Shown one piece after another: positions 1-8,878 of a DNA stretch of 64,000 nt. Below the pieces are notes generated by a model, which was given only the letters and a program-made list of their open reading frames with translations, made no database searches and had not been told where the DNA came from. The position numbers and the translations under genes are program-made. The DNA is from Mesorhizobium sp. M8A.F.Ca.ET.218.01.1.1 (GTDB lineage Bacteria; Pseudomonadota; Alphaproteobacteria; Rhizobiales; Rhizobiaceae). Position 1 is the stretch's first letter. Every line of letters starts with the position of its first letter. The stretch is taken from contig NZ_SRUZ01000005.1 of the NCBI RefSeq assembly GCF_004791165.1, forward strand, positions 1 through 64,000. The letters are read 5' to 3'.

Positions 1-490
1 TCGGCACCTATGGCACGCTGCATCTCAACAGCGACGGCAGCTACAGCTATACGCTCGACAATGGCCTGGCCTCGGTGCAGCAGCTTGCCGAAGGCGCCAC
101 CGTCACCGACGTCTTCAGCTACACCAACTCGGACAACCACGGCGGCTCTTCGTCCGCCAACCTGACCATCACCATCACCGGCACCAACGATGCGCCGGTG
201 GCGGTGGCCGATGCGGCGGCGGTGAAGGAAGACACCAACACGCTGGCCGATCCCAATCCGGTGAGCGGCAATGTGCTTTCCAACGACACCGATGTCGACA
301 ATGGCGACACGCACAGCGTCAGCGCCGTCAACGGCTCGGCTGGCAATGTCGGCAACGACCTGGTCGGCACCTATGGCACGCTGCATCTCAACAGCGACGG
401 CAGCTACAGCTATACGCTCGACAATGGCCTGGCCTCGGTGCAGCAGCTTGCCGAAGGCGCCACCGTCACCGACGTCTTCAGCTACACCAA
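1..490 (+). repeat. Near-identical VCBS module repeat (1-127 = 364-490)
   Basis: Bases 1-127 and 364-490 are identical, giving a direct repeat with a 363-base (121-codon) period in frame. A third, diverged copy begins near 718, with a 351-base period because four codons are missing from its linker. The first copy is cut by the window edge, so more copies may lie upstream. Nucleotide identity over a whole subsegment suggests recent duplication or gene conversion. Confidence 0.9.
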
Positions 491-2705
491 TGCCGACAAT
501 CACGGCGGCACCTCGAGCTCCAGCCTGACCGTCACCATCAACGGCACCAATGACGGCCCGGTCGCGGTTGCCGACATCAATTCGGTGAAAGAGGACACCG
601 CGCCCAATCCGGTCAGCGGCAATGTGTTGACCAACGACACCGATGTCGACACCGGCGACACCCACAGCGTCACCGCCGTCAATGGCGTGACCGGCAATGT
701 CGGCACCGATGTCACGGGCACCTACGGCACGCTGCATCTCAACAGCAACGGCACCTACACCTACACGCTCAACAATAGCCTGGCCTCGGTGCAGGCGTTG
801 GCCCAGGGCGCCAGCGTCACCGACGTCTTCACCTACACCAATTCCGACAACCATGGCGGCTCATCGACCGCCAACCTGACCGTCACGGTGAACGGCACAG
901 ACGACGCCAGTGCAACGTTGATTTCCTCCGTCGTGGACGGCAAGCAGGGAAACAACGCCACGCCAAGCACCGTGACAATAACATTCACGTCGGCTGTCAC
1001 CGCGAATTTTGCAAATCTATCGGACGTGATGCACGTCACCGGTTTGCCGAATGTCAGCGTGATCGCGGGGTCGGGAAGCTTCAATGCAGCCCACACTCAG
1101 TATACGTTCCAAGTCGACAAAGGCGCGGGGAGCAACAACGGATCGTCCTACACGCTTAATATCGACAGCGGAGCATTCACGGACACCACAGGGCATACAA
1201 ACGCAGCGAAAACCACGTCAGGACTCAAACCCGCCGGCACCTCCGGCGAGCCCATCAACCTCGCCCTCACCGACCCCTCACATGAAGGCGCACTCATCAC
1301 CGTCACCGTGAAGGACGTTCCCTCAGGCTGGACCATCGACGGCGCGACGCACAACGCCGATGGATCCTGGACGGTGCAGACCAACGACCTGCACGGGCTG
1401 ACCGTGACCACCCCGGCAGACTTCACCGGGGCAGCCGTGCTCGACGTCCAGATGAGCTGGATCAACGCCGACGGGACCTTGGGCACTGCGTCGATCGCCG
1501 ATAATGTCGAGGCCTACGCTCCGGGATCGCCGATCTTTGCCTGGTCCGGCGACGACGTGCTGACCGGCTCGCACGGCAACGACCTCTTCGTCTTCTCGCA
1601 GCCGATCGGCGCCGACACCGTGCACAATTTCGACGCCGCGGCCGACCAGATCGACCTCATCGGCTACAGTGGATTGGCAGACTTTGCCGACCTCCAGACG
1701 CACATCGCCGACGATGCCAATGGCAATGCGGTGATCGCGCTCGGCGACGGACAGTCGATCACGCTGGACGGCGTGCATTCGGGCGCACTCACGGCAAGCA
1801 ATTTCGTCTTCGACCAGACACCGGTGGTCAACAATTCAGGCACCATGACGATCGGCGACGGCGCGTTGCTGCCGCTGAGCGGCATCATCAACAACAGCGG
1901 CCTGATCTCGCTCGGCTCGACCGGCAGCGATACGCTGCTGCAGGTTATCCAGCACGGCGTGACCTTGCAGGGAGGCGGGCAGATCCTGTTATCCGACAGC
2001 GCCGCCAACATGATTTCCGGCACCGGGCCGGATGTCACTCTCGTCAACGTCGACAACACGATCTCGGGCGCCGGCCAGCTGGGCGGCGGCATGCTCAGCC
2101 TCGACAATAGGGGGACCATCATCGCCTCCGGCTCGAATGCGCTGGTCATCGATACCGGAGGCAGTGTCGTCACCAACTCCGGAACGCTGGAAGCAACGGG
2201 TTCGGGCGGGCTGACGATCACCGGCGGCCTGGCGAATTCGGGCATGCTCTGGGCCAATGGCGGTGACATCGTAATCCATGGCCAAGTCACCGGCGACGGC
2301 GATGCCACCATCGGCAACTTGTCGAAGTTGGAGTTCGGCGGCGCCTCGTCGACGGACGTCACCTTCGGACACGACGCTGCCGGCACGCTGCAACTCGACG
2401 ATTCCTTCGACTACAGCGGACGCATCGGCGGCATCACCAATGATGACCGACTGGACCTCGGCGATATCCTGTTCGGTGCGGGAACGACGGCCGTCTATCA
2501 GGCAAACCAGGATGGCAGCGGCGGAACGCTGACCGTTTCGGACGGCACCCATGGCGCCGCATTGCATCTGGTCGGCAGCTATGATGCGAACGCCTTCAAG
2601 CTTGCCGACGATGGCCAGGGCCATACCGTCGTTTCGTACAGTCCGGCGGAATTCACGCTGACCGGCATCGGCAGTGGGGCGATTTCGAGCGACTTGGTGG
2701 TGTGA
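1..2705 (+). CDS. VCBS-repeat type I secretion adhesin (5' truncated by window edge)
   Basis: The reading frame is open from base 3, so the true start lies before the window. About 900 residues are visible. The first 300 or so are three VCBS-type modules of 117-121 residues, each with GTYGTLHLNSDG-like, FSYTNSDNHGG-like and NGTNDAPVAVAD-like segments. A bacterial Ig-like stretch follows (about bases 910-1200). Next comes a segment resembling the type I secretion target domain, including the motif GSHGNDLFVF near base 1570. An Asn/Gly-rich region follows with repeated NNSG-type motifs that look like a beta-helix, ending in DLVV. Known family role: large secreted or surface-held adhesins exported by type I systems. 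The next two genes encode such an exporter, which supports the call. Oddity: the secretion-like domain is not C-terminal; about 290 residues follow it. Confidence 0.85.
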   Translation, partial: GTYGTLHLNSDGSYSYTLDNGLASVQQLAEGATVTDVFSYTNSDNHGGSSSANLTITITGTNDAPVAVADAAAVKEDTNTLADPNPVSGNVLSNDTDVDNGDTHSVSAVNGSAGNVGNDLVGTYGTLHLNSDGSYSYTLDNGLASVQQLAEGATVTDVFSYTNADNHGGTSSSSLTVTINGTNDGPVAVADINSVKEDTAPNPVSGNVLTNDTDVDTGDTHSVTAVNGVTGNVGTDVTGTYGTLHLNSNGTYTYTLNNSLASVQALAQGASVTDVFTYTNSDNHGGSSTANLTVTVNGTDDASATLISSVVDGKQGNNATPSTVTITFTSAVTANFANLSDVMHVTGLPNVSVIAGSGSFNAAHTQYTFQVDKGAGSNNGSSYTLNIDSGAFTDTTGHTNAAKTTSGLKPAGTSGEPINLALTDPSHEGALITVTVKDVPSGWTIDGATHNADGSWTVQTNDLHGLTVTTPADFTGAAVLDVQMSWINADGTLGTASIADNVEAYAPGSPIFAWSGDDVLTGSHGNDLFVFSQPIGADTVHNFDAAADQIDLIGYSGLADFADLQTHIADDANGNAVIALGDGQSITLDGVHSGALTASNFVFDQTPVVNNSGTMTIGDGALLPLSGIINNSGLISLGSTGSDTLLQVIQHGVTLQGGGQILLSDSAANMISGTGPDVTLVNVDNTISGAGQLGGGMLSLDNRGTIIASGSNALVIDTGGSVVTNSGTLEATGSGGLTITGGLANSGMLWANGGDIVIHGQVTGDGDATIGNLSKLEFGGASSTDVTFGHDAAGTLQLDDSFDYSGRIGGITNDDRLDLGDILFGAGTTAVYQANQDGSGGTLTVSDGTHGAALHLVGSYDANAFKLADDGQGHTVVSYSPAEFTLTGIGSGAISSDLVV

Positions 2706-2710
2706 GCGAA

Positions 2711-2738
2711 AAGGGCCGCCGGCTGCGGCGGCTCCCTT
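2711..2738 (+). terminator. GC-rich hairpin between adhesin and exporter genes
   Basis: A 7-bp perfect stem (GCCGCCG/CGGCGGC) with loop GCTG is extended by AAGG/CCTT across a 2-base bulge. It starts 6 bases after the adhesin stop. No T-run follows, so it may be a partial terminator or an mRNA 3'-end stabiliser that lowers exporter expression relative to the adhesin. Confidence 0.45.
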
Positions 2739-2769
2739 GACCTGACGAGTATCGAGTGGGGTTCTGGAA

Positions 2770-4464
2770 GTGGATAGCAAGTCTCGAATTGTGAAGGATG
2801 CGCTTCGGGCATGCCGCCGCTATTTCCTGGTTGCGGCGGCATTCAGCCTGGCGATCAACCTGCTTTACCTCGCCTCCCCACTCTACATGCTGCAGATCTA
2901 CGACCGGGTTGTCACCAGCGGCAGCGAAACCACGCTGGTGATGCTGACCCTGGTGTTGCTGGCGGCGTTCCTTTCGCTGGCCGGTCTCGACCTTGTCCGC
3001 GCCTGGATCCTGACGCGTGCCAGCGCCCGGCTCGACCGGTTGCTCTCGGCAAGGATCCTCGCCGCGTCCGTGGAAACCCCATCGCCCGGCTCCTCGCCGA
3101 GCCAGCCGATCCGCGACTTCGATACGTTCAGGCAGGTCATCACCGGCAGCGGCATCCACGCCCTGTTCGATCTGCCATGGTCGCCCATCTACATCGGCAT
3201 CATCTTCCTGCTGCATCCTTGGCTCGGCTTCTTCGCGCTCGGCTGCTCGCTGCTCTTGATCGGCATGGCCGTGCTCAACGAGTATCTCGTGCGCTCGCCG
3301 CTGAAGCAGGCCAACGAGCTGGCGACGAACAACTATAACTTCACCGAGATGAGTCTCAGGAACTCGGAAGTCGTTCGCGCCATGGGGATGATCGACGGTC
3401 TCATCCGCCGCTGGGGGCGCGACCGCAACTTGGCGCTGCGGCGCCAGGCGGAGGCAAGCGACCGCGCCGCCCTGATGTCGGGCCTTATCCGGTTCCTGCG
3501 GCTCACCATGCAATCGCTGATCCTCGGCCTCGGCGCCTATCTGGTGATCGAACGGCAAATTACCGGCGGCACCATGTTCGCGGCGAGTCTCCTGCTGGGC
3601 AGGGGGCTGCAGCCTGTCGAGCAGATCGTCGGCCTCTGGCGCAGCCTGATCCTGGCGCGGGCTGCCTTGGCAAGGGTCGAGAAGCTGGTCGACGGCGGCG
3701 CGCGCACCGAAAGGGCGTTCAACCTGCCCAAGCCCAGTGGCACGATCTCCGTCGAACAGGTCAGCTTTGCAATTCTCAGCCAGCAGAAGGTGCTTCTGCG
3801 GGAGGTGTCGTTTCGGCTGGAGGCTGGCGAGGCGCTCGGGATCGTTGGCCCCTCCGGCGCCGGCAAGTCGACCCTGGCGCGCCACCTTGCCGGCGTCATG
3901 CAACCCAGCCGAGGCACGGTCAGGCTGGATGGCGCCGACCTGTCGCAATGGGGGCACGACGCGCTCGGCGATCACATCGGCTACCTGCCGCAGGATATCG
4001 AACTCTTCTCCGATACAGTCGCCGCCAACATTGGGCGCTTCAAGACCAATGTCGACCAGGAGGTGATCGAGGCCGCGCGGCTCGCCGGCGTACACGAGAT
4101 GATCATCCGCCTGCCGCAGGGCTACGAGACGCAGATCGGCGAGGGCGGCGCCGTGCTGTCGGGAGGATACCGGCAACGGATTGCTCTTGCCCGGGCGGTG
4201 TTTGGAACGCCGAAACTGATCATTCTCGACGAGCCGAGTTCCAACCTCGACGCCGATGGCGACCGCGCGCTGAGCGACTGCGCGATCGAGCTCAAGCGCC
4301 GCGGCAGCACGGTTATCATCGTCTCGCATCGTCCCTCGACCCTGGCGAATGTCGACAAGATACTTCTGTTGCGCGATGGCGCCGTCGAGGCGTTCGGCAT
4401 GAGAAACGAGATCGTGGCGCTGCTCAACCAGCGCGCGGCTCCAATGGCGGTGGCGACCCAATGA
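2770..4464 (+). CDS. Type I secretion system permease/ATPase (PrtD family)
   Basis: Inner-membrane ABC exporter of 564 residues that energises type I secretion. The N-terminal half has hydrophobic segments beginning around residues 18-40, with the family-typical SPLYMLQIYDRV motif. The C-terminal half is an ATPase: Walker A GPSGAGKST near residue 360, signature LSGGYRQR near 462 and Walker B LIILDEPSSNLD near 482. The start is GTG, 64 bases after the adhesin stop. The HlyD-type partner follows after 19 bases. No outer-membrane TolC gene is in the window, as is common for this class. Substrate by context: the VCBS protein directly upstream. Confidence 0.93.
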   Translation: MDSKSRIVKDALRACRRYFLVAAAFSLAINLLYLASPLYMLQIYDRVVTSGSETTLVMLTLVLLAAFLSLAGLDLVRAWILTRASARLDRLLSARILAASVETPSPGSSPSQPIRDFDTFRQVITGSGIHALFDLPWSPIYIGIIFLLHPWLGFFALGCSLLLIGMAVLNEYLVRSPLKQANELATNNYNFTEMSLRNSEVVRAMGMIDGLIRRWGRDRNLALRRQAEASDRAALMSGLIRFLRLTMQSLILGLGAYLVIERQITGGTMFAASLLLGRGLQPVEQIVGLWRSLILARAALARVEKLVDGGARTERAFNLPKPSGTISVEQVSFAILSQQKVLLREVSFRLEAGEALGIVGPSGAGKSTLARHLAGVMQPSRGTVRLDGADLSQWGHDALGDHIGYLPQDIELFSDTVAANIGRFKTNVDQEVIEAARLAGVHEMIIRLPQGYETQIGEGGAVLSGGYRQRIALARAVFGTPKLIILDEPSSNLDADGDRALSDCAIELKRRGSTVIIVSHRPSTLANVDKILLLRDGAVEAFGMRNEIVALLNQRAAPMAVATQ

Positions 4465-4483
4465 GCCGTGGTCGGAGAGATCG

Positions 4484-5821
4484 ATGAGCGACAGCGCCCT
4501 CACTTACCATAGCCTGCCCGGCGAGGCCGGCATCCTGGCTCCGGATTCCATCCGGGTGCCGGCCTATATCGGCCTGCTGATCATAATGGCCTTTTTCGGC
4601 ATTTTCGGCGGCTGGGCGGCCTTTGCCCCTCTGAACGGTGCCGTGCTCGCCGATGCCATCGTCAAGGTGGAAGGCAATCGCAAGAGCGTCCAGCATTTCG
4701 ACGGCGGCACGGTGAAGGAGATCCGCGTCAAGGATGGCGACGTCGTCAGGAAGGGCGACATAATGCTGAAGCTGGACGACACCAGGATTCGGTCCGAGTT
4801 CAATCTCTATGCCCAGCAATATGCGCTGTTGCGCGCAGCCGATGCCAGGATCCGTGCCGAACTGGACGGCAGCGAGGCTGTTGCCTTTCCCAAGGACATC
4901 CTCAAAGAGCACGAGGACTACCTCAAGGACGCAATGGCAAACCAGATCGCCGACCTGGAAAGCCAACGCGCCTCGATGGCCGGCGCCAAACAGATCCTTC
5001 AGCGGCGTATTGCCGAGCTCGAGGAGCAGATACGGGGCAAGCAGTCCCGAGTCGAATCCTACCAGGCCCAGCTCAAATCGACGATCGACGAGAAGGCCAG
5101 CCTGTCGAAGCTGCTCAAGGCCGGTTTGACGACCCGCCCACGCATCCTGGAACTGGAAAGGTCGGCCTCGGATTTGCAGGGCTTGATCGACGATAATCTC
5201 GGCGCCATCGGCGGCAGCCAACAGAGCAAAGCCGAACTCGAGAGCCAGATCGCACAATTGACCAATGAGCGCCGGACCAAGTTGTCGGCCATGTTGATCG
5301 ATACGCAATCGAACCTGTCCGACCTCATACCCAAGATGTTCGCCGCCCAGGCTGCCATGGACCGGGCCGAAGTGCGCGCGCCCTATGACGGCCAAGTGAT
5401 GGATCTAAGCGTTTTCTCGATCGGTGCGATCGTGGCGCCGGGCCAGACCATCCTCGACATCGTGCCGACCGAGAATTCGCTGATCGTCCAGGCACAGGTT
5501 CGCGTCGAGGATATATCGAACCTGCGTCCCGACATGGCCGCCGAAGTTCGTTTCACATCATACAAGCAGCGTTCGATACCCATCATTCATGGACGCGTCA
5601 CCCGCATTTCGGCGGATCGCATCACCGACACCAAGACCGGCTTTCCCTATTATCTCGCGGACGTGGCGGTCGATCCGGTGGAATTAGCCGCGGCCCCACA
5701 GATCGCGCTTTATCCGGGCATGCCGGCGTCGGTCATGATCGTTACCGAGCAACGCACGGCACTCGACTACATTTTAGGCCCGCTGGTTGTGTCGTTCCAC
5801 TCCGCGTTTCGCCAGAAATGA
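4484..5821 (+). CDS. HlyD-family type I secretion periplasmic adaptor
   Basis: Membrane-fusion protein of 445 residues. A single transmembrane segment lies at about residues 26-47, followed by a lipoyl-like half-domain (KVEGNRKSVQHFDGGTVKEI). A long Gln/Glu/Lys-rich coiled-coil hairpin spans about residues 130-290, then the second lipoyl half and beta-barrel with APYDGQVMDL near 302. This is the standard PrtE/HlyD layout linking the inner-membrane exporter to an outer-membrane channel. It is the last gene of the adhesin-secretion unit. Confidence 0.93.
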   Translation: MSDSALTYHSLPGEAGILAPDSIRVPAYIGLLIIMAFFGIFGGWAAFAPLNGAVLADAIVKVEGNRKSVQHFDGGTVKEIRVKDGDVVRKGDIMLKLDDTRIRSEFNLYAQQYALLRAADARIRAELDGSEAVAFPKDILKEHEDYLKDAMANQIADLESQRASMAGAKQILQRRIAELEEQIRGKQSRVESYQAQLKSTIDEKASLSKLLKAGLTTRPRILELERSASDLQGLIDDNLGAIGGSQQSKAELESQIAQLTNERRTKLSAMLIDTQSNLSDLIPKMFAAQAAMDRAEVRAPYDGQVMDLSVFSIGAIVAPGQTILDIVPTENSLIVQAQVRVEDISNLRPDMAAEVRFTSYKQRSIPIIHGRVTRISADRITDTKTGFPYYLADVAVDPVELAAAPQIALYPGMPASVMIVTEQRTALDYILGPLVVSFHSAFRQK

Positions 5822-5844
5822 CGGTTCAGTCCAACACCGCGCGT

Positions 5845-5876
5845 GGCGAGAACTCCCGACGCGGCGAGAACCCCCG
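5845..5876. repeat. Short direct repeat in convergent intergenic region
   Basis: GGCGAGAACTCCCG (5845-5858) and GGCGAGAACCCCCG (5863-5876) match at 13 of 14 positions with an 18-base period. They lie in the 166-bp gap between two convergent genes. No function can be assigned. No clear terminator hairpin with a T-run is visible in the gap. Confidence 0.4.
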
Positions 5877-5987
5877 CCGACCTATCGTGGAAAATGCTTC
5901 TCTCCGCGTTGCGGCGCGTCTGGCCGTCTGGTGAAGAATCCAAGAGACCGTCGGATATAAGCGTGGACGTGTGTATGCGTGCGCGGT

Positions 5988-6455
5988 TCAGCCGCTTACC
6001 AAGCTCCACATCGAGGGCTGCATGCTGTCCCGGGTGATGTCGACCGTCGCAAGGGTGACAGGCAGCTTAAACCGCCGTGGGCCAGCGCTGCCCGGATTCA
6101 AATAGAGCACGCCATCCACTGTCTCCATGCTTGGCACATGCGAGTGACCGGACACGATCAAATCGATGCCCTGGGCAACCGGGTCGATCTGCAGCGTCTT
6201 GAGATCATGAAGCACATAGATTGCTCGCCCGGCGAGGCGGACGAGCTCGGTTTCCGCGTATTCCACTGCCCACCCACCGGTGTCCACGTTTCCTCTGATT
6301 GCGGTAACCGGTGCGATACCGCGAAGCGCTGCGATGATCTCAGGGCGACCGATGTCTCCTCCATGAATGATGTGGTCGACCCCGGCCAAGCAGCGCAGCG
6401 CCTGCGGCCTCAGCAGACCGTGCGTGTCCGAGATGATGCCAATTCTGAATGTCAT
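5988..6455 (-). CDS. YfcE/MJ0936-type metallophosphoesterase
   Basis: Calcineurin-like phosphoesterase of 155 residues, a usual length for the small YfcE/MJ0936 family. All expected metal ligands are visible: D10 and H12 in SDTHG, D34 in HGGD, N56 in RGN, H83 and the pair H104/H106 in GHSH. Members are cytosolic phosphodiesterases with poorly defined natural substrates. It starts 10 bases downstream of the RNase Z-like gene on the same strand, and both proteins begin MTFR. Co-transcription is likely. Confidence 0.9.
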   Translation of the reverse strand: MTFRIGIISDTHGLLRPQALRCLAGVDHIIHGGDIGRPEIIAALRGIAPVTAIRGNVDTGGWAVEYAETELVRLAGRAIYVLHDLKTLQIDPVAQGIDLIVSGHSHVPSMETVDGVLYLNPGSAGPRRFKLPVTLATVDITRDSMQPSMWSLVSG

Positions 6456-6465
6456 GGCTCTGCCA

Positions 6466-7374
6466 TCAGACGGTGAGGGTGCTCAAATCCGTTGCGACAA
6501 GGCTGTTCGTAAACGTCCGGACGGCTTCCGCGAGAATTTCGTCGTCGGGATAGCGGCCGGAGATGTGCGTAAGAACGAGTTGCTTTACATCACTGGTCGC
6601 TGCCAGCGATGCTGCCTCCGCGGCTGTCAGGTGTCCGTAGTCGCGCGCCATCGTTGCATCTCGTTCCAGGAATGTGGCTTCGATGACAAGCAGATCGGCG
6701 CCGCTCACCTTGTCGGCCAATCCATCGGTGGTTTCGGTGTCACCTACAATGACCAGCTTCTTGCCAGCCTCGGGTGGTCCGAGAACTGCTTCGGGAGCAA
6801 TCGTCCTGCCGTCGGGGAGAGAAATTGAGCGGCCTTCGGCCAAGTCCTTCCGGATCGGGCCGTCTGGCACACCGAGAGCTGCCAAGCGGTCCGAAACGAG
6901 GTGACGACGCGCCGGCGTCTCGAAGACGAAGCCGTAGCTGTCGGTGTCGCGATGGCGAACTTGAAAGCAGTCGACCGTGAACTCATCCACGTCGAACACG
7001 CCTCCGGGCACAAGCGGCACCAGTTGCAGCGGGATCGGCGCGCGTCCCTCACCCCAAAGGCCAGCGAGCATGCGGGCGACGACCTCGAGAGTGTCGGCGC
7101 TGCCATGAATGGTCACAAGGTCCTCGCTCTGCCGGAGCCGCAGCGTCGAGAACAAGCCCGGAATTCCGAGCACGTGGTCGAAATGCGCGTGCGTGAGGAG
7201 CAGGCGATCAAGTCGCCTGAATCCGGCGCCGCTGCGCAGAAGCTGACGCTGGGTGCCTTCCCCGCAATCGACCAGCACCCGTTGACTGCCGGCTTCAACG
7301 AGCAGCGCCGGGTGGTTGCGCTCGGCCGAGGGCACGCTGGCCGAGGTGCCGAGGAAGATGAGCCTGAAGGTCAT
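6466..7374 (-). CDS. rnz: Ribonuclease Z-family metallo-beta-lactamase-fold hydrolase
   Basis: MBL-fold protein of 302 residues. The zinc motif THAHFDH carries H62, H64, D66 and H67; further ligands are H141, D212 in GDTETTD and H270 in LTHISGRY. This set and the length fit RNase Z (tRNA 3'-endonuclease) and its close hydrolase relatives. The start ATG has only a weak Shine-Dalgarno. RNase Z proper is usually a housekeeping gene; the setting next to accessory redox genes leaves room for a paralogue with another phosphodiesterase role. Confidence 0.85.
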   Translation of the reverse strand: MTFRLIFLGTSASVPSAERNHPALLVEAGSQRVLVDCGEGTQRQLLRSGAGFRRLDRLLLTHAHFDHVLGIPGLFSTLRLRQSEDLVTIHGSADTLEVVARMLAGLWGEGRAPIPLQLVPLVPGGVFDVDEFTVDCFQVRHRDTDSYGFVFETPARRHLVSDRLAALGVPDGPIRKDLAEGRSISLPDGRTIAPEAVLGPPEAGKKLVIVGDTETTDGLADKVSGADLLVIEATFLERDATMARDYGHLTAAEAASLAATSDVKQLVLTHISGRYPDDEILAEAVRTFTNSLVATDLSTLTV

Positions 7375-7424
7375 GCGAGCAGTCTACCTCGCGGGCAACG
7401 AGACCTCAAAGCCGGCGAAGGCCC

Positions 7425-7438
7425 CTAGACTAGTCTAG
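7425..7438. promoter_or_regulatory. CTAG-rich perfect palindrome upstream of the RNase Z-like gene
   Basis: CTAGACTAGTCTAG is a perfect 14-bp palindrome holding three CTAG tetramers. It lies between the stop of the SDR gene (7443) and the start of the RNase Z-like gene (7374). It could be an operator for the downstream gene or part of a terminator. There is no direct evidence for either. Confidence 0.35.
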
Positions 7439-7442
7439 ACGC

Positions 7443-8264
7443 TTAGGCGACGAAGCGGACCACGCCGCCATCCACGCGCAGAGCCGCGCCAGTGGTTGCG
7501 GAAGCCTGCTCTGAGCACACATAGACGATCATGTTGGCGACCTCGTCGGTCGTCGCGAAACGCTGGATGAGGGTGGTCGGACGCATAGCCCTCAAGAAGC
7601 CCTGCTCGGCTTCCTCTTGCATGATTCCGTTTGCCTCAGCCTGTTTCGCCATGAAGTCACCCAGGATCTCAGACCGGGTAGGCCCCGGCAGGACGGCGTT
7701 GACGGTGATACCCGTGCCCGCGACCGCCTCGGCAAGACCGCGCGAGACCGCCAGCTGTGCGGTCTTGGTCATGCCGTAGTCGAGCATCTCCTTGGGAATG
7801 TTGACCGCGGACTCGCTGCTCACGAACACGACGCGGCCCCAGCCCTTCGCCACCATCCGCGGCAGGTAGTGGCGCGTCATGCGCACGCCGCTCATCACGT
7901 TCAGCTGGAACAGGCCAAGCCAGTCGTCGTCGGGGATCTTCGCGATGTCCTCGATGCCGTTGTAGTTCCGGATGTGAGCCGTACCCACGTTGTTGACGAG
8001 GATATCGGCGTCGGGCGCCTGCGCGAAGAATGTCTCGGCGCCCTCCGCGGTCGAAAGATCGGCGGTGACGCCGGAGATCTCGCTGTCCGGGAAAGACTGG
8101 CGCATCTGCCGCACCGCCTCGTCGACCCGGGCATTCCCACGACCATTAATGACGACCGACGCCCCTGCACGAGCTAAACCTTCTGCGGTGGCGCGGCCGA
8201 TGCCTGCCGTCGACCCGGTGACGATCGCTGTGCGGCCCTTGAGTTCGATATTCATGTCATTCAT
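7443..8264 (-). CDS. SDR-family NAD(P)-dependent oxidoreductase
   Basis: Classical short-chain dehydrogenase/reductase of 273 residues. Cofactor motif TGSTAGIG at 16-23, NNVG at about 91-94, catalytic S150 in VSSESA, and Y163/K167 in YGMTK. A Shine-Dalgarno AGGAGATGA lies directly before the ATG. The substrate is unknown. It follows the SRPBCC gene by 107 bases on the same strand and is probably the last gene of the small redox cluster controlled from 10.3 kb. Confidence 0.9.
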   Translation of the reverse strand: MNDMNIELKGRTAIVTGSTAGIGRATAEGLARAGASVVINGRGNARVDEAVRQMRQSFPDSEISGVTADLSTAEGAETFFAQAPDADILVNNVGTAHIRNYNGIEDIAKIPDDDWLGLFQLNVMSGVRMTRHYLPRMVAKGWGRVVFVSSESAVNIPKEMLDYGMTKTAQLAVSRGLAEAVAGTGITVNAVLPGPTRSEILGDFMAKQAEANGIMQEEAEQGFLRAMRPTTLIQRFATTDEVANMIVYVCSEQASATTGAALRVDGGVVRFVA

Positions 8265-8371
8265 CTCCTATTGTGAGCAGCTAAGGCGATCGATGCGCCG
8301 AAGCGCATCGTTCCCCTCGACCGAGAGCCTTGAAACCTGGCCCGTGCGGCCCAAGCCTCAGGACAAATGCA

Positions 8372-8875
8372 CTAACCTGCCTTTTTCGCGACATCCGCCT
8401 CCGCCGCGCGGGCGAGGCTTTCGACCCATTTCTGGTGATAGCGGTAGAGCGCACCGGGATGCTTGTGTCCGAGCTCCTCGATGAACCAGGGCCCTTGTTG
8501 CGTTTCCTCGGTCAGCACATGGCAGCCGTTGGCCGTCGGTGTGATGACCCAGCCGTGGTACGCGCTCGAGCCGGTCTCGTCGCCATCGACGGTCGTCGAC
8601 CACGCAAGCCTGCGGAAGGGCGCGCATTCCGTCACGACCAGACTCATCGGGAATCCGACCGTCACCCGGCTGTATTTGGTTCCGAGCGCCAGTTCCGGCT
8701 CACCGGTCAGGATCTTGACCTGGTCTTCGGCAGGAAAGTAGCTCGACCAGTTCTCGGCGTCGGCCAGCAGCCTCCAAACCACTTGAGGGGGCGCCTTCAC
8801 GTCGATGTCATTGAGCGCATAGATGGCCGACGTTTTGGGATCGTACTTCTCGGGCCAGATCACACGTTCGTACAT
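8372..8875 (-). CDS. SRPBCC-family protein (START/Bet v1-like fold)
   Basis: Protein of 167 residues with the N-terminal pattern of SRPBCC ligand-binding proteins (IDVKAPPQVVWRLLADAENW at about 24-43). The family includes polyketide cyclases, aromatase-like and lipid-binding proteins, so no reaction can be assigned. Its start lies 3 bases after the stop of the F420-reductase-like gene, which suggests translational coupling. Context points to modification of a small hydrophobic molecule together with two SDRs. Confidence 0.85.
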   Translation of the reverse strand: MYERVIWPEKYDPKTSAIYALNDIDVKAPPQVVWRLLADAENWSSYFPAEDQVKILTGEPELALGTKYSRVTVGFPMSLVVTECAPFRRLAWSTTVDGDETGSSAYHGWVITPTANGCHVLTEETQQGPWFIEELGHKHPGALYRYHQKWVESLARAAEADVAKKAG

Positions 8876-8878
8876 CGA

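Noticed and set aside
1-900. CRISPR-like array
   Set aside because: The repeats are 117-121-codon in-frame protein modules, not short repeats with unique spacers.
2653-4503. A 616-codon open frame on the minus strand opposite the type I exporter
   Set aside because: It mirrors a confident ABC exporter gene and its translation has the low-complexity composition of an antisense shadow, with no domain or ribosome-binding site.
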